Shown here: positions 5,635 to 12,089 of the stretch, piece by piece
Layout of the letters: each line of letters starts with the position of its first letter
How positions within the stretch are numbered: the stretch's first letter is position 1
NCBI GenBank assembly: GCA_937877685.1
Contig: CALFGU010000172.1
Coordinates: forward strand, 1-12,089
Direction: 5' to 3'
DNA length: 12,089 nucleotides
Source: an uncultured Prevotella sp.
GTDB lineage: Bacteria > Bacteroidota > Bacteroidia > Bacteroidales > Bacteroidaceae
Notes under the pieces: generated by a model
Database searches by the model: none
Told to the model about the DNA's origin: nothing
The model's input: the letters and a program-made list of their open reading frames with translations, nothing else
Program-made: the position numbers and the translations under genes

Positions 5635-8580
5635 TTATCTCACAATAACTTTTATACCATTCACAATATATACTCCCTTCTGCATGTTAGGAATCTTTGT
5701 TACACCTGCGGCAACGGAAGTTGTGCGAAGCAGTTGTCCATTTGTAGCGTAAATGCGAAGAGTTTGTGGAGCGACAGCATTAATAAGGATGCCTCCTTCT
5801 GTACCACTTACGGAAAGATGGTTCAAAGTTACATGCTCAACACCGTCAGGAGCAACATAACCATATTGCTCGTCAAGGTATTCAAAGCGGTCAGCAATCC
5901 ATTCCTTAATGTATTCAACGTCTCCAAGGATGTCTGAATGGTATTTTTTCCAACGTTTTTCTTCTCTACCTACAGCACCGCTGGATTGGAATAAGTCAGC
6001 ATATTGTTGGAATCGTTCGGTGAGTGATTCTTCTGTAAAATAGGTCTGACGGAGTTCTGCATATCGGGCAGCGAGTTCGCTTTTCCATCCCAAGGAGGAA
6101 TTACGATTCATGCGATGGAAGAGTGTATGTGTGCCATGTTCGTAATCCCAAAGGAAGGTTGTGAAATCTTGTTTAGGCACACAGATACTGCTTGAACCAT
6201 CCCACCGACGTCCCCATGCTCCGTCAAGGTCCCAAGGCGCTACACCAATACGTTGTCTCAATTCTTCATTATCGAGATGTTGGTCATAGTTATAGAAGAA
6301 CATGTTTTTGCCGTGGTTGTCCGTGGCAAGCATAAGCTCGATGAAGAGGTAGTAATCCGTAATGTTTGCAACATCAAAGTAGGTGTGGAAGTTTTCTCCA
6401 AAGGCAACATCATTAGTAGTTGCTACAAAATTAACGGCATTCCAAAGTGGCGCCCAATCAATAGGTTCTTCCTCCCAATCGGGATACTTAATTTCATACT
6501 CAGCCCAGGTTTCGCTATAATTAGTATTGCTATAACTACGTGGTGCCGTCTTGGGATAAGATTTAACATCTATTTCATGTCCCATAAGCACTTCATAACT
6601 CCATTGTGAAGACTTATAAAGCGTTCCATGAATAATGGGTTTTGAACCATCTGTAGGTTCTTCAAGTTTGCGTAATTTTAATTGCTTACGGTCCATCTTT
6701 TCGGTCAGGCAATAGATGCCGTAATACCTTCCGTTAAGATAGACTTCTGCAAATTCACCTCTTGTTCCATGACGAGCTTTCTTTTCATAACCAGCTGCTT
6801 TATGATAAGGAGGAGTTGCAAAGTCGTTCCAAAGGTCAGTACTTACACGATTACGCATACACGCTTTGTCAACCGCCATTGCATCAAGAATCCAGTTGTT
6901 ATCATCTCGCAAACCAAGGAACTCTACATCTTTTGAAGTCACTCCATCTTTTTCATAGAGCTTCACGGCATAACTTTTCTTCTCAAATCCTTGCGCCGTT
7001 GCTCCACGATAACGATAAGCGGCTGTATATATGGAGTCATAACCAGCAACGTTAGCTTGTGTCACACGGATAGTACCTGGAGTATAATACGAACCATTAC
7101 AAGAGGGGTAATTTACCTCAACGAGGTTGAGATACGTAAAACGGATAGGAGCATTTTCAATCTCCACTCCATTCTTATATAGATTCAAGGTGTGGGATAT
7201 GGAGCAATCAAAATTCTCTAACGTCACAACACCTTCATCATTGGGAGCAACACCATCAATACGCATTTCATATTCAGCATCTGACACTTTTGAAACGAAA
7301 TGCAAGCGCGGGGCAAAAGTGCCCGTTTGATAGGCATCAAGCGTTGCCGTAGCCACATATATAGCATCAGTTTCATCATAAATAAGTTCTTTATCATTGA
7401 TGCGCAACGTGTCAATGAAGGTGCGGAAACCCATAAGTTCAACACCCGGCAACACCACACCGTTTTCCATCAAATACTTGGCATGACGGTCGTCAGAGGA
7501 ATAGAAAACAAAGGTAGCCCCTGGGTCGTACATATCATATAGACAAATGTAATTTTGATTGTAATCATTCCAATGGATATACGCTGATTGTCCGTTCGTA
7601 ATCTGAGGCTCTTGCCACCAATAATCACCGTTGTCATACACAGGGCGCTGAGTAAGCTTTTCTATTGTATAACCTGGATATTGATACTGGTCATAAAACG
7701 CAAATCCCCAATAGTTTGTACCTGTAACGCTCGACCCTTTCTTTAATAACAGAGGTTCGTTATCTGTTGGGTAATTTGTCATGATATATTTCCCATCTTC
7801 TGTAAAGATAGAGTAACCTTCACCATTCTTACGGAAATAGAATCGTGTGCCATCCTCAGAATTTTGATACAACTTATCCTCTTTGTTTACCAAATACTTA
7901 CCCGAACGCACATTGCGAATTTTGTAAAGAATAGGATCGCTTGAAGTGGATGCTACAAAGGGAAGGTTTACCAATCCTGTGCGTTCCCAATAGTAGCCAT
8001 CCTGGGTCACACCAGACTCTCCCTCAATGGGTTGACCAAAATCCGTTGAAGTATCAGAAGAACCACCTTCCACTTCTTTTCCATCAGCATCAACGAAGGT
8101 AAATACGCCATTACTGCTGTTATATCCAGCATAGGTACCCACCAAATTCGTACCATCTACACGCAAGTTGAAATACTGACTTGGATTTTCTACACTCTGA
8201 ATAAAATAACCGCCCGCATCAAGAGGTTGAATGTTCCACTTTGCGGAAAGACTCGATGCCGAGGAGGCAAGATTCAAACCCTTCTTTTGGAGTTCTACGC
8301 GTTGGGAATCATAGACAAGGTATTGCATTGACACCGCGTTTTTAAACGTGTAATACCCCTCTTCATCTTTGTCGATATACCAATATCCATCATCGGGAAT
8401 ATCTTCTTCAGACATGTAATACACGAAAGGCAGCACATCATGATATGCCCCAAGCGACACGGAACCTGATTGATAGTAATCACACTGAATGGCGTATTTC
8501 TTTCCCACAACAAAGTTGGGTTGCGCCCCTAACCCTGTAATGAAAGTGAAAAGAAATGACAATAAAATCGTTTTCTTCAT
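5635..8580 (-). CDS. Large secreted CotH-kinase-fold protein with T9SS C-terminal sorting domain
   Basis: 981 residues. Residues 1-19 are a signal peptide (MKKTILLSFLFTFITGLGA). Two blocks, about 25-165 and 215-300, share a pattern of short beta strands (YYTFKNAVSMQYLVYD; YKIRNVRSGKYLV; YSIFTEDGKYIMTNY) resembling beta-trefoil sugar-binding modules; this is a guess from pattern only. Residues about 380-520 look like Ig-like/linker sequence. Residues about 520-905 are a CotH domain: YRGATAQGFEKKSYAVKLY (524-542), GLRDDNNWILDAMAVDK (556-572), EVYLNGRYYGIYCLTEKMD (612-630), TDNHGKNMFFY (753-763) and PWDLDGAWG (782-790), whose DxD is the expected metal-binding motif of CotH kinases. Residues about 930-981 (LRIYATNGQLLRTTSV ... 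GVYIVNGIKVIVR) are a type IX secretion sorting domain, so the protein should be exported and attached to or released at the surface. B. subtilis CotH phosphorylates spore-coat proteins; the substrate here is unknown. It is monocistronic, with its own promoter and terminator. Confidence 0.87.
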   Translation of the reverse strand: MKKTILLSFLFTFITGLGAQPNFVVGKKYAIQCDYYQSGSVSLGAYHDVLPFVYYMSEEDIPDDGYWYIDKDEEGYYTFKNAVSMQYLVYDSQRVELQKKGLNLASSASSLSAKWNIQPLDAGGYFIQSVENPSQYFNLRVDGTNLVGTYAGYNSSNGVFTFVDADGKEVEGGSSDTSTDFGQPIEGESGVTQDGYYWERTGLVNLPFVASTSSDPILYKIRNVRSGKYLVNKEDKLYQNSEDGTRFYFRKNGEGYSIFTEDGKYIMTNYPTDNEPLLLKKGSSVTGTNYWGFAFYDQYQYPGYTIEKLTQRPVYDNGDYWWQEPQITNGQSAYIHWNDYNQNYICLYDMYDPGATFVFYSSDDRHAKYLMENGVVLPGVELMGFRTFIDTLRINDKELIYDETDAIYVATATLDAYQTGTFAPRLHFVSKVSDAEYEMRIDGVAPNDEGVVTLENFDCSISHTLNLYKNGVEIENAPIRFTYLNLVEVNYPSCNGSYYTPGTIRVTQANVAGYDSIYTAAYRYRGATAQGFEKKSYAVKLYEKDGVTSKDVEFLGLRDDNNWILDAMAVDKACMRNRVSTDLWNDFATPPYHKAAGYEKKARHGTRGEFAEVYLNGRYYGIYCLTEKMDRKQLKLRKLEEPTDGSKPIIHGTLYKSSQWSYEVLMGHEIDVKSYPKTAPRSYSNTNYSETWAEYEIKYPDWEEEPIDWAPLWNAVNFVATTNDVAFGENFHTYFDVANITDYYLFIELMLATDNHGKNMFFYNYDQHLDNEELRQRIGVAPWDLDGAWGRRWDGSSSICVPKQDFTTFLWDYEHGTHTLFHRMNRNSSLGWKSELAARYAELRQTYFTEESLTERFQQYADLFQSSGAVGREEKRWKKYHSDILGDVEYIKEWIADRFEYLDEQYGYVAPDGVEHVTLNHLSVSGTEGGILINAVAPQTLRIYATNGQLLRTTSVAAGVTKIPNMQKGVYIVNGIKVIVR

Positions 8581-8601
8581 AGTTTATAAATATTTACGCC
8601 A

Positions 8602-8633
8602 CAAAATTAAGGTAAATTCATGGTTCATTCACA
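8602..8633 (-). promoter_or_regulatory. Probable promoter of the CotH gene
   Basis: On the minus strand TAATTTTG (8609-8602) is a full match to the -7 element TAnnTTTG. TGTG (8633-8630) lies 20 bp upstream and matches three of four bases of TTTG. The leader to the ATG at 8580 would be only about 15-20 nt. Confidence 0.5.
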
Positions 8634-8643
8634 TGAAATAAAC

Positions 8644-8661
8644 TATTTTTGTGTACTTTTG
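8644..8661 (+). promoter_or_regulatory. Possible -7 elements for manC
   Basis: Two overlapping candidates fit TAnnTTTG exactly: TATTTTTG (8644-8651) and TACTTTTG (8654-8661). Neither has a convincing TTTG 19-21 bp upstream. Either would give a leader of about 55-75 nt before the ATG at 8724, in the divergent region shared with the CotH gene. Confidence 0.4.
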
Positions 8662-8723
8662 TTCGGCGAGAACAATTTTTTAGCACTTCTCTCGTTCTCA
8701 TAATTGAAAAACAACGCCCACTT

Positions 8724-10082
8724 ATGCAAATAATTTTACTTTCCGGTGGTTCGGGCAAACGCCTTTGGCCACTCTCAAACGGCACCCGCGCCAAGCAATT
8801 CCTACAACTTCTTCCCGCTCCTCAAGGCGGGCGTGAATCGATGGTGCAACGCGTTGTGCGCCAACTCAACGAGCAAGGATTGGGTGAAAATATAAACTTC
8901 GCAACAAGTTTGGCACAAAAAGACCAACTCTGCAACCAAATCCAGGGCAACATTCAATTCATCACCGAACCCGAACACAGAGGCACACTTCCCGCAATCG
9001 CGCTTTCTGCCCTCTATTTGAGCGAACAGCAACACGCCTGCCGCGATGAAATTATCATGGTCATGCCCTGCGATAGTTTTGTCGGCGATGAATATTACAC
9101 TGCCCTACGTCGCACCATAAAGATTGTAGAAGAGCGCAAGGCAAAATTCGGACTTCTCGGCATTCGCCCCACGTCTGAAACGCCTTTCACGCGCTATGGT
9201 TATATCTTTGCCGAAACGCCCTCTGACCCCACGAATCCCGAAGCGCATAGCAAGGTGATACGTTTCTATGAAAAGCCAGAACCCGAAATTGCACGCACGC
9301 TCATCACTCAGGGAGCGCTATGGAATGCTGGCGTATTTGTCTTTAGATTAGGCGATATGCTTGACATTGCTCAAGCACAACTTCAAGCAACTACCTATGC
9401 CGACCTCTACTCACGCTATTCCGAACTGCCCAAACTCAGTTTCGACAGAATGGTTATTGAAAAAGAAACTGACCTTGCCGTTGTGCGCTATGGCGGAAAG
9501 TGGAAAGACCTCGGTTCGTGGAACTCTCTGCTTGAAGAAACGGACCTCAGCACGATGGGTAACGTCATGATTGGGCGCGATGTTGTCAACACACACATCA
9601 TTAATGAACTCGACCAACCCCTACTCTGCGTTGGTACACACAACATGGTTGTTGCCGCCACCAACGACGGCATCCTTGTCAGCAGAAAGGACATTTCCGG
9701 AACCATCAAGCATAATGTTGACCAACTGGAAGTGCGCCCCATGTATGAAGAACGACGTTGGGGAAGTTATAAAGTCATCTCCAACCTTACCTTCCCCGAC
9801 GGCGCTCGCGCACTTACGAAACTCCTCTGCATCACAGCAGGTAAAAACATCAGTTATCAAATCCACCACCACCGCGATGAACTTTGGACCTTTGTGGATG
9901 GCGAAGGCGAACTCGTTATTGACGATGTGCAACGCACCGTTCGCCGTGGAGACGTAGCGCTCATAAAGGCTGAACAACGCCACGCCGTAAGGGCCACAAC
10001 CGACCTAAAGATTATTGAAGTACAAAGCGGCTCACAACTTATTGAAGAAGACATTGAGCGCTTTGAATGGACATGGAAATAA
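8724..10082 (+). CDS. manC: Mannose-1-phosphate guanylyltransferase / mannose-6-phosphate isomerase (type II) fusion
   Basis: Makes GDP-mannose from mannose-1-phosphate and GTP, and probably also interconverts fructose-6-P and mannose-6-P, for surface polysaccharide in the cytoplasm. 452 residues from this start. The N-terminal nucleotidyltransferase has the pyrophosphorylase signature LLSGGSGKRLWPLS (5-18), ITEPEHRGTLPAI (80-92), MPCDSFVGD (114-122), RYGYIF (157-162), YEKPE (182-186), WNAGVFVFR (200-208), SFDRMVIEK (239-247) and WKDLGSWNSL (260-269). The C-terminal cupin (about 343-450) has RRWGSYKVI and QIHHHRDELW (379-388), fitting the QxHxHRxExW metal site of type II isomerases. Upstream in-frame sequence reaches a TTG at 8649, but that overlaps the promoter elements, and the ATG at 8724 places the signature at the usual distance. 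It is a single gene, divergent from the CotH gene and followed by its own terminator. Isomerase activity is inferred. Confidence 0.93.
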   Translation: MQIILLSGGSGKRLWPLSNGTRAKQFLQLLPAPQGGRESMVQRVVRQLNEQGLGENINFATSLAQKDQLCNQIQGNIQFITEPEHRGTLPAIALSALYLSEQQHACRDEIIMVMPCDSFVGDEYYTALRRTIKIVEERKAKFGLLGIRPTSETPFTRYGYIFAETPSDPTNPEAHSKVIRFYEKPEPEIARTLITQGALWNAGVFVFRLGDMLDIAQAQLQATTYADLYSRYSELPKLSFDRMVIEKETDLAVVRYGGKWKDLGSWNSLLEETDLSTMGNVMIGRDVVNTHIINELDQPLLCVGTHNMVVAATNDGILVSRKDISGTIKHNVDQLEVRPMYEERRWGSYKVISNLTFPDGARALTKLLCITAGKNISYQIHHHRDELWTFVDGEGELVIDDVQRTVRRGDVALIKAEQRHAVRATTDLKIIEVQSGSQLIEEDIERFEWTWK

Positions 10083-10144
10083 CCCATCATCCCTCATATT
10101 TTACATACAAATTTTGACCATCAAAATTATATGTATTATAGGAA

Positions 10145-10207
10145 AAATTAAGTCTCAAATAGTTTAAATTAAGTCTCAAAGAATTTCAACTCTTTGAGAC
10201 TTAATTT
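10145..10207. repeat. Arm repeated twice directly and once inverted at the manC terminator
   Basis: AAATTAAGTCTCAAA occurs at 10145-10159 and again at 10166-10180 (21-bp step), and its complement at 10193-10207. Either direct copy could pair with the inverted one, giving two mutually exclusive hairpins. Confidence 0.85.
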
Positions 10208-10209
10208 TT
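10166..10209 (+). terminator. Rho-independent terminator of manC
   Basis: A perfect 17-bp stem, 10166-10182 with 10191-10207, 8-nt loop, ending in a run of T (10205-10209). It begins 83 bp after the manC stop codon. The stem is nearly palindromic in base use, and A-rich sequence precedes it, so it might also work on the other strand. Confidence 0.8.
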
Positions 10210-10248
10210 ATGCGGATTTTAAGCGGGGAAATCGGGATGGAATGAGGT

Positions 10249-10284
10249 AAAAAAAATAGAGCGTGTGCCTCACGGCAGACGCTC
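10249..10284 (-). terminator. Minus-strand rho-independent terminator with no annotated gene upstream
   Basis: On the minus strand GAGCGT (10284-10279), TGCC and GGCA inner pairs across one mismatch with a short loop, ACGCTC (10264-10259), then TA and eight T (complement of A 10249-10256). No protein gene ends before it on this strand, so it implies a minus-strand transcript arising within 10285-10827. Confidence 0.72.
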
Positions 10285-10392
10285 CCAAATTTTATGAAAA
10301 AACTTGAAACAGGGAACGGAACTAACCTACTCATGAGCAAGACATCCCCTGTTTATGGCAACAATGCTCTGATTAGAGCGCTTGTTTCTCTT

Positions 10393-10421
10393 AAAAAAGG
10401 ATCTGCCATCTCGGCAGACCC
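10393..10421 (-). terminator. Terminator hairpin at the end of the candidate RNA
   Basis: On the minus strand GGGTCTGCC (10421-10413), loop GAGAT, GGCAGATCC (10407-10399), one G-U pair, then six T (complement of A 10393-10398). It shares the core TCTGCCG...GGCA with the terminator at 10249-10284. Confidence 0.7.
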
Positions 10422-10561
10422 TTCACTCACAATCATCTTACCCTATGCGAAGGTAAAATGTCAGCAAGGGACTCGCTTTTGCGCCCCTGCTTGTTGGAAA
10501 AGATTGTTTGATTAGTGAATGTGCCACAATTCAGGTATCCGAGAGTCGGAAATCTGAATTA
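10393..10561 (-). ncRNA. Candidate structured small RNA, about 169 nt, family unknown
   Basis: On the minus strand a TAATTTTG -7 element (10575-10568) would start a transcript near 10561. The first hairpin begins there at once: AATTCAG (10560-10554) with CTGAATT (10534-10528), enclosing TCCGA/TCGGA. A second domain is closed by TTCACT (10519-10514) with AGTGAA (10427-10422) and ACAATC (10507-10502) with GATTGT (10434-10429), separated by an asymmetric 6-nt/1-nt internal loop. It encloses two hairpins: AGCA-GGG-CGC with GCG-CCC-TGCT across 10491-10463, and TTACC/GGTAA across 10456-10438. The terminator at 10421-10393 follows directly. No minus-strand gene follows, which argues against a cis-leader. 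I do not recognise tmRNA, SRP RNA or RNase P motifs; a 6S RNA cannot be excluded. No TTTG lies 19-21 bp above the -7 element, so the promoter is incomplete. Pairing was found by eye. Confidence 0.42.
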
Positions 10562-10567
10562 CATCGG

Positions 10568-10575
10568 CAAAATTA
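10568..10575 (-). promoter_or_regulatory. -7 element for the candidate RNA
   Basis: TAATTTTG on the minus strand is a full TAnnTTTG match and identical to the -7 elements of proS and the CotH gene. The place where a -33 element should be holds no TTTG. A TTTCGAAA-centred hairpin (10579-10598) occupies that spacer. Confidence 0.42.
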
Positions 10576-10785
10576 CGTGCTTCTTTCGAAACAGAAGCAT
10601 AAAAATTAACTTTTTTTAACTTTTGCCTATTTTAGTTGAAAAATCAAAGATTTAAGCGTAATTTCTTGACGGAACGAAGGCGTTTTAGGTGTCTGCACAC
10701 ACTCATTAGACACACTTCACACACACATACACACAATTATAAAAAAATATTAACCTTTGTTAATACTCTTCTCATAAATTATTTG

Positions 10786-10793
10786 TAATTTCG
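10786..10793 (+). promoter_or_regulatory. Weak -7-like element before galE
   Basis: TAATTTCG matches seven of eight bases of TAnnTTTG and lies 34 bp before the galE ATG. The nearest TTTG (10756-10759) is 26 bp upstream, too far for the usual 19-21. The leader sequence is AT-rich and lacks a Shine-Dalgarno sequence. Confidence 0.3.
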
Positions 10794-10827
10794 CAAGTGA
10801 TTCACATTAACCTAACCAAATACATTT

Positions 10828-11862
10828 ATGAAAAAGACAATTTTGGTAACCGGTGGTACTGGTTTTATTGGTTCACACACAACTGTTGAACTTCAAGCAG
10901 CGGGTTACGATGTAGTTATCATCGACAACCTTTCAAACTCTAAGGCAGATGTTGTTGACGGCATCGAAAAGATTTCAGGCATCCGCCCTGCTTTCGAAGA
11001 AGTAGATTGCTGTGACTATCCCAAGCTCGAAGCTGTTTTCCAGAAGTATCCCGGCATCGAAGGTATCATTCACTTTGCTGCTTCTAAGGCAGTAGGCGAA
11101 AGTGTAGAACAACCTTTGAAGTACTACGAAAACAACATTGTTTCGCTCATCAACCTCCTCAAGTTGATGCCTAAGTACAACGTTAAGGGTATTATCTTCT
11201 CTTCAAGTTGCACCGTTTACGGTCAGCCCGACCCCGAAAACCTCCCCGTTACCGAAAATGCTCCTCTTAAGCAGGCAGAAAGCCCCTATGGTAACACAAA
11301 GGCTATCAACGAAGAAATCGTACAAGACTTTGTGAAGAGTGGTGCTCCTATCTCGGCGATTTTGCTCCGCTACTTCAACCCAATTGGTGCTCACCCATCG
11401 GCACTCATCGGCGAGTTGCCTCGTGGTGTACCTCAGAACCTCGTTCCATTCATCACCCAGACCGCTGCAGGCGTTCGTGAGTGCCTCTCGGTATTCGGCG
11501 ACGACTACAACACACCTGATGGTTCGTGCTTGCGTGACTACATCGATGTTGTAGACTTGGCAAAGGCGCATGTTGTTGCTATCCAGCGCATGATCGACGA
11601 CAAGTGCAAAGAGGGTTACGAGATCTTCAATGTTGGCACGGGTCGTGCAGTATCGGTATTGGAGTTGGTAAATACCTTCGAGCGTGTAAACGAGTTGAAG
11701 CTCAACTACAAGGTTGCACCACGCCGTCCGGGCGATGTTGTAATGATTTGGGCCGATACCGCACACGCAAACGAGGAGCTCGGCTGGAAGGCAGAGCGCT
11801 CGCTCGACGACACTCTCCGCTCGGCTTGGGCTTGGGAGAAGCATGTACGAGGCATCGAGTAA
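10828..11862 (+). CDS. galE: UDP-glucose 4-epimerase; codon mosaic of two genomes
   Basis: Interconverts UDP-glucose and UDP-galactose in the cytoplasm, feeding galactose metabolism and surface glycan synthesis. 344 residues, usual length. NAD-binding Rossmann motif GGTGFIGS (9-16), IDNLSNS (32-38), HFAASKAVGES (82-92), the catalytic Ser in SSSCTVYG (125-132), YxxxK as Y154-K158 (SPYGNTK), RYFNPIGAHP (181-190) and PRRPGDV (298-304). The position that is Tyr299 in E. coli GalE aligns by eye with Ile307 (VVMIWAD), a smaller residue at a site that affects acceptance of N-acetylated sugars; substrate range is therefore open. The protein is intact and coherent, but codons are not: all 14 Glu codons up to residue 163 are GAA and all 12 from residue 196 on are GAG. 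Serine switches to TCG and proline to CCA use at the same place. The 3' half therefore seems to come from another Bacteroidales genome. Confidence 0.95.
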   Translation: MKKTILVTGGTGFIGSHTTVELQAAGYDVVIIDNLSNSKADVVDGIEKISGIRPAFEEVDCCDYPKLEAVFQKYPGIEGIIHFAASKAVGESVEQPLKYYENNIVSLINLLKLMPKYNVKGIIFSSSCTVYGQPDPENLPVTENAPLKQAESPYGNTKAINEEIVQDFVKSGAPISAILLRYFNPIGAHPSALIGELPRGVPQNLVPFITQTAAGVRECLSVFGDDYNTPDGSCLRDYIDVVDLAKAHVVAIQRMIDDKCKEGYEIFNVGTGRAVSVLELVNTFERVNELKLNYKVAPRRPGDVVMIWADTAHANEELGWKAERSLDDTLRSAWAWEKHVRGIE

Positions 11863-11887
11863 AGAATCCCACAAATTTCATTTTCGC

Positions 11888-11917
11888 CATTGCGGGGTTT
11901 TAATAAACCTCGCAGTG
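11888..11917. repeat. Palindromic element between galE and the last gene
   Basis: A 13-bp stem, 11888-11900 with 11905-11917 (CATTGCGGGGTTT against AAACCTCGCAGTG, two G-U pairs), loop TAAT. No T run follows on either strand, so it is a poor rho-independent terminator. It looks like the short extragenic palindromes (REP-like) of some Bacteroidales, which is an inference. Confidence 0.5.
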
Positions 11918-11945
11918 ACGGAGAGATAAAAAACTATATTATATT

Positions 11946-12089
11946 ATGGAATATAAAGCAAAACTACAGGAATTTGCCCCTGCATTGAGCGATGCGGAGG
12001 TTGCAGCCGAGGTTGCCCGCATCAAGGAGCTTTCGGTACGCAACTGCCGTAAGGATGTCTATGCGTTTGCCCTCTCGGCAGTCGACCTG
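11946..12089 (+). CDS. N-terminal 48 residues of a gene, possibly deoxyribose-phosphate aldolase; cut by window end
   Basis: The frame opens at ATG 11946 and stays open to the last base. The visible protein begins MEYKAKLQEFAPALSDAEVA and ends NCRKDVYAFALSAVDL. Bacteroidetes DeoC proteins have a similar helical N-terminus leading to a conserved (V/I)DLTTL, and VDL at the window edge fits the start of that motif. DeoC splits deoxyribose-5-phosphate into glyceraldehyde-3-phosphate and acetaldehyde. No catalytic residue lies within the visible part, so the call is tentative. Later codons use GAG, TCG and CGC, as in the 3' half of galE and unlike the core of the window. It lies 83 bp after galE, with a palindrome between them. 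Confidence 0.45.
   Translation, partial: MEYKAKLQEFAPALSDAEVAAEVARIKELSVRNCRKDVYAFALSAVDL

Larger units (their letters stand above)
10083..10827. other. 745-bp region without a convincing protein gene, rich in hairpins
   Basis: In order it holds: an AT-rich imperfect palindrome around AATTTTGA/TCAAAATT (10110-10128); the manC terminator with an extra direct copy of its arm (10145-10209); a minus-strand terminator-like hairpin with eight T (10249-10284); two more stems (10307-10354 and 10366-10379); a second minus-strand terminator (10393-10421); a multi-branched fold (10422-10560) behind a TAATTTTG element (10568-10575); a TTTCGAAA-centred hairpin (10579-10598); a CA-rich tract (about 10695-10736); and the leader of galE. 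The only open frame of note (10294-10515, 73 codons) has no recognisable motifs. Confidence 0.7.

Noticed and set aside
8649..8723. N-terminal extension of manC from a TTG at 8649
   Set aside because: It overlaps the TAnnTTTG elements, adds 25 residues unlike the family, and the ATG at 8724 puts LLSGGSGKRLWPLS at the normal position.
10294..10515. Open frame of 73 codons on the plus strand after manC
   Set aside because: No motif, signal peptide or family resemblance. It spans several hairpins and two minus-strand terminator-like structures, and has no promoter on its strand. Listed only as part of the non-coding region.
10393..10561. tmRNA, SRP RNA or RNase P RNA
   Set aside because: No tRNA-like CCA end with TTCGA loop, no GGAAGCAGCC-type SRP apical loop and no GAGGAAAGTCC-type RNase P core could be found on either strand.
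10689..10740. CA-rich tract upstream of galE as an operator or microsatellite
   Set aside because: Units are irregular (CACA broken by TT, AT), the possible GTGTCT/AGACAC stem is only 6 bp with a 13-nt loop, and nothing ties it to a regulator.
11203..11874. Minus-strand open frame of 223 codons inside galE
   Set aside because: It lies wholly antisense to a well-supported enzyme and shows no domain; it is a by-product of codon bias.

Overview
The core of the window (about 175 to 11340) looks like a Bacteroidales chromosome, most likely Prevotellaceae-like. Three things support this. Promoters match the Bacteroidetes pattern (TTTG, 19-21 bp gap, TAnnTTTG), perfectly so in front of the OmpA-like lipoprotein. 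The ProRS is the archaeal/eukaryote-type form common in Bacteroidetes. The large CotH protein ends in a type IX secretion sorting domain. The genes are housekeeping and cell-envelope genes in several short transcription units, with no mobile element and no CRISPR array.

Layout. 1-906 (-): the N-terminal half of RarA, continuing in frame into a fragment of a methionine gamma-lyase / 'aluminium resistance' PLP enzyme. 907-1084: tandem heptamer arrays in opposite orientations. 1085-2908 (-): a Uup-type ABC-F ATPase whose linker is built from an 8-bp tandem repeat. 3063-3776 (-): a glycine-zipper OmpA-family lipoprotein. 3980-5461 (+): proS, divergent from the lipoprotein gene. 5484-5596: two back-to-back terminators. 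5635-8580 (-): a 981-residue secreted CotH-kinase-fold protein. 8724-10082 (+): a GDP-mannose pyrophosphorylase/isomerase fusion. 10083-10827: a 745-bp stretch without a convincing protein gene, which holds a candidate structured RNA on the minus strand. 10828-11862 (+): galE. 11946-12089 (+): the start of a gene that is probably deoC.

Function. manC and galE supply nucleotide sugars (GDP-mannose, UDP-galactose) for surface polysaccharide, but they are separate units 745 bp apart. The OmpA lipoprotein and the CotH protein are envelope or secreted products. RarA and Uup both act around replication and translation stress, but nothing else links them.

The two most important observations concern the ends. 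On the left, RarA becomes a different enzyme at about 150-175, at a point where the two families have similar sequence. On the right, galE switches from 14/14 GAA to 12/12 GAG glutamate codons at about 11320-11410, and the new codon style continues into the next gene. Both fit joins between different genomes at short shared sequences, probably metagenome misassembly, although recombination is not excluded. The best candidate for undescribed biology is the structured minus-strand RNA at about 10393-10561.
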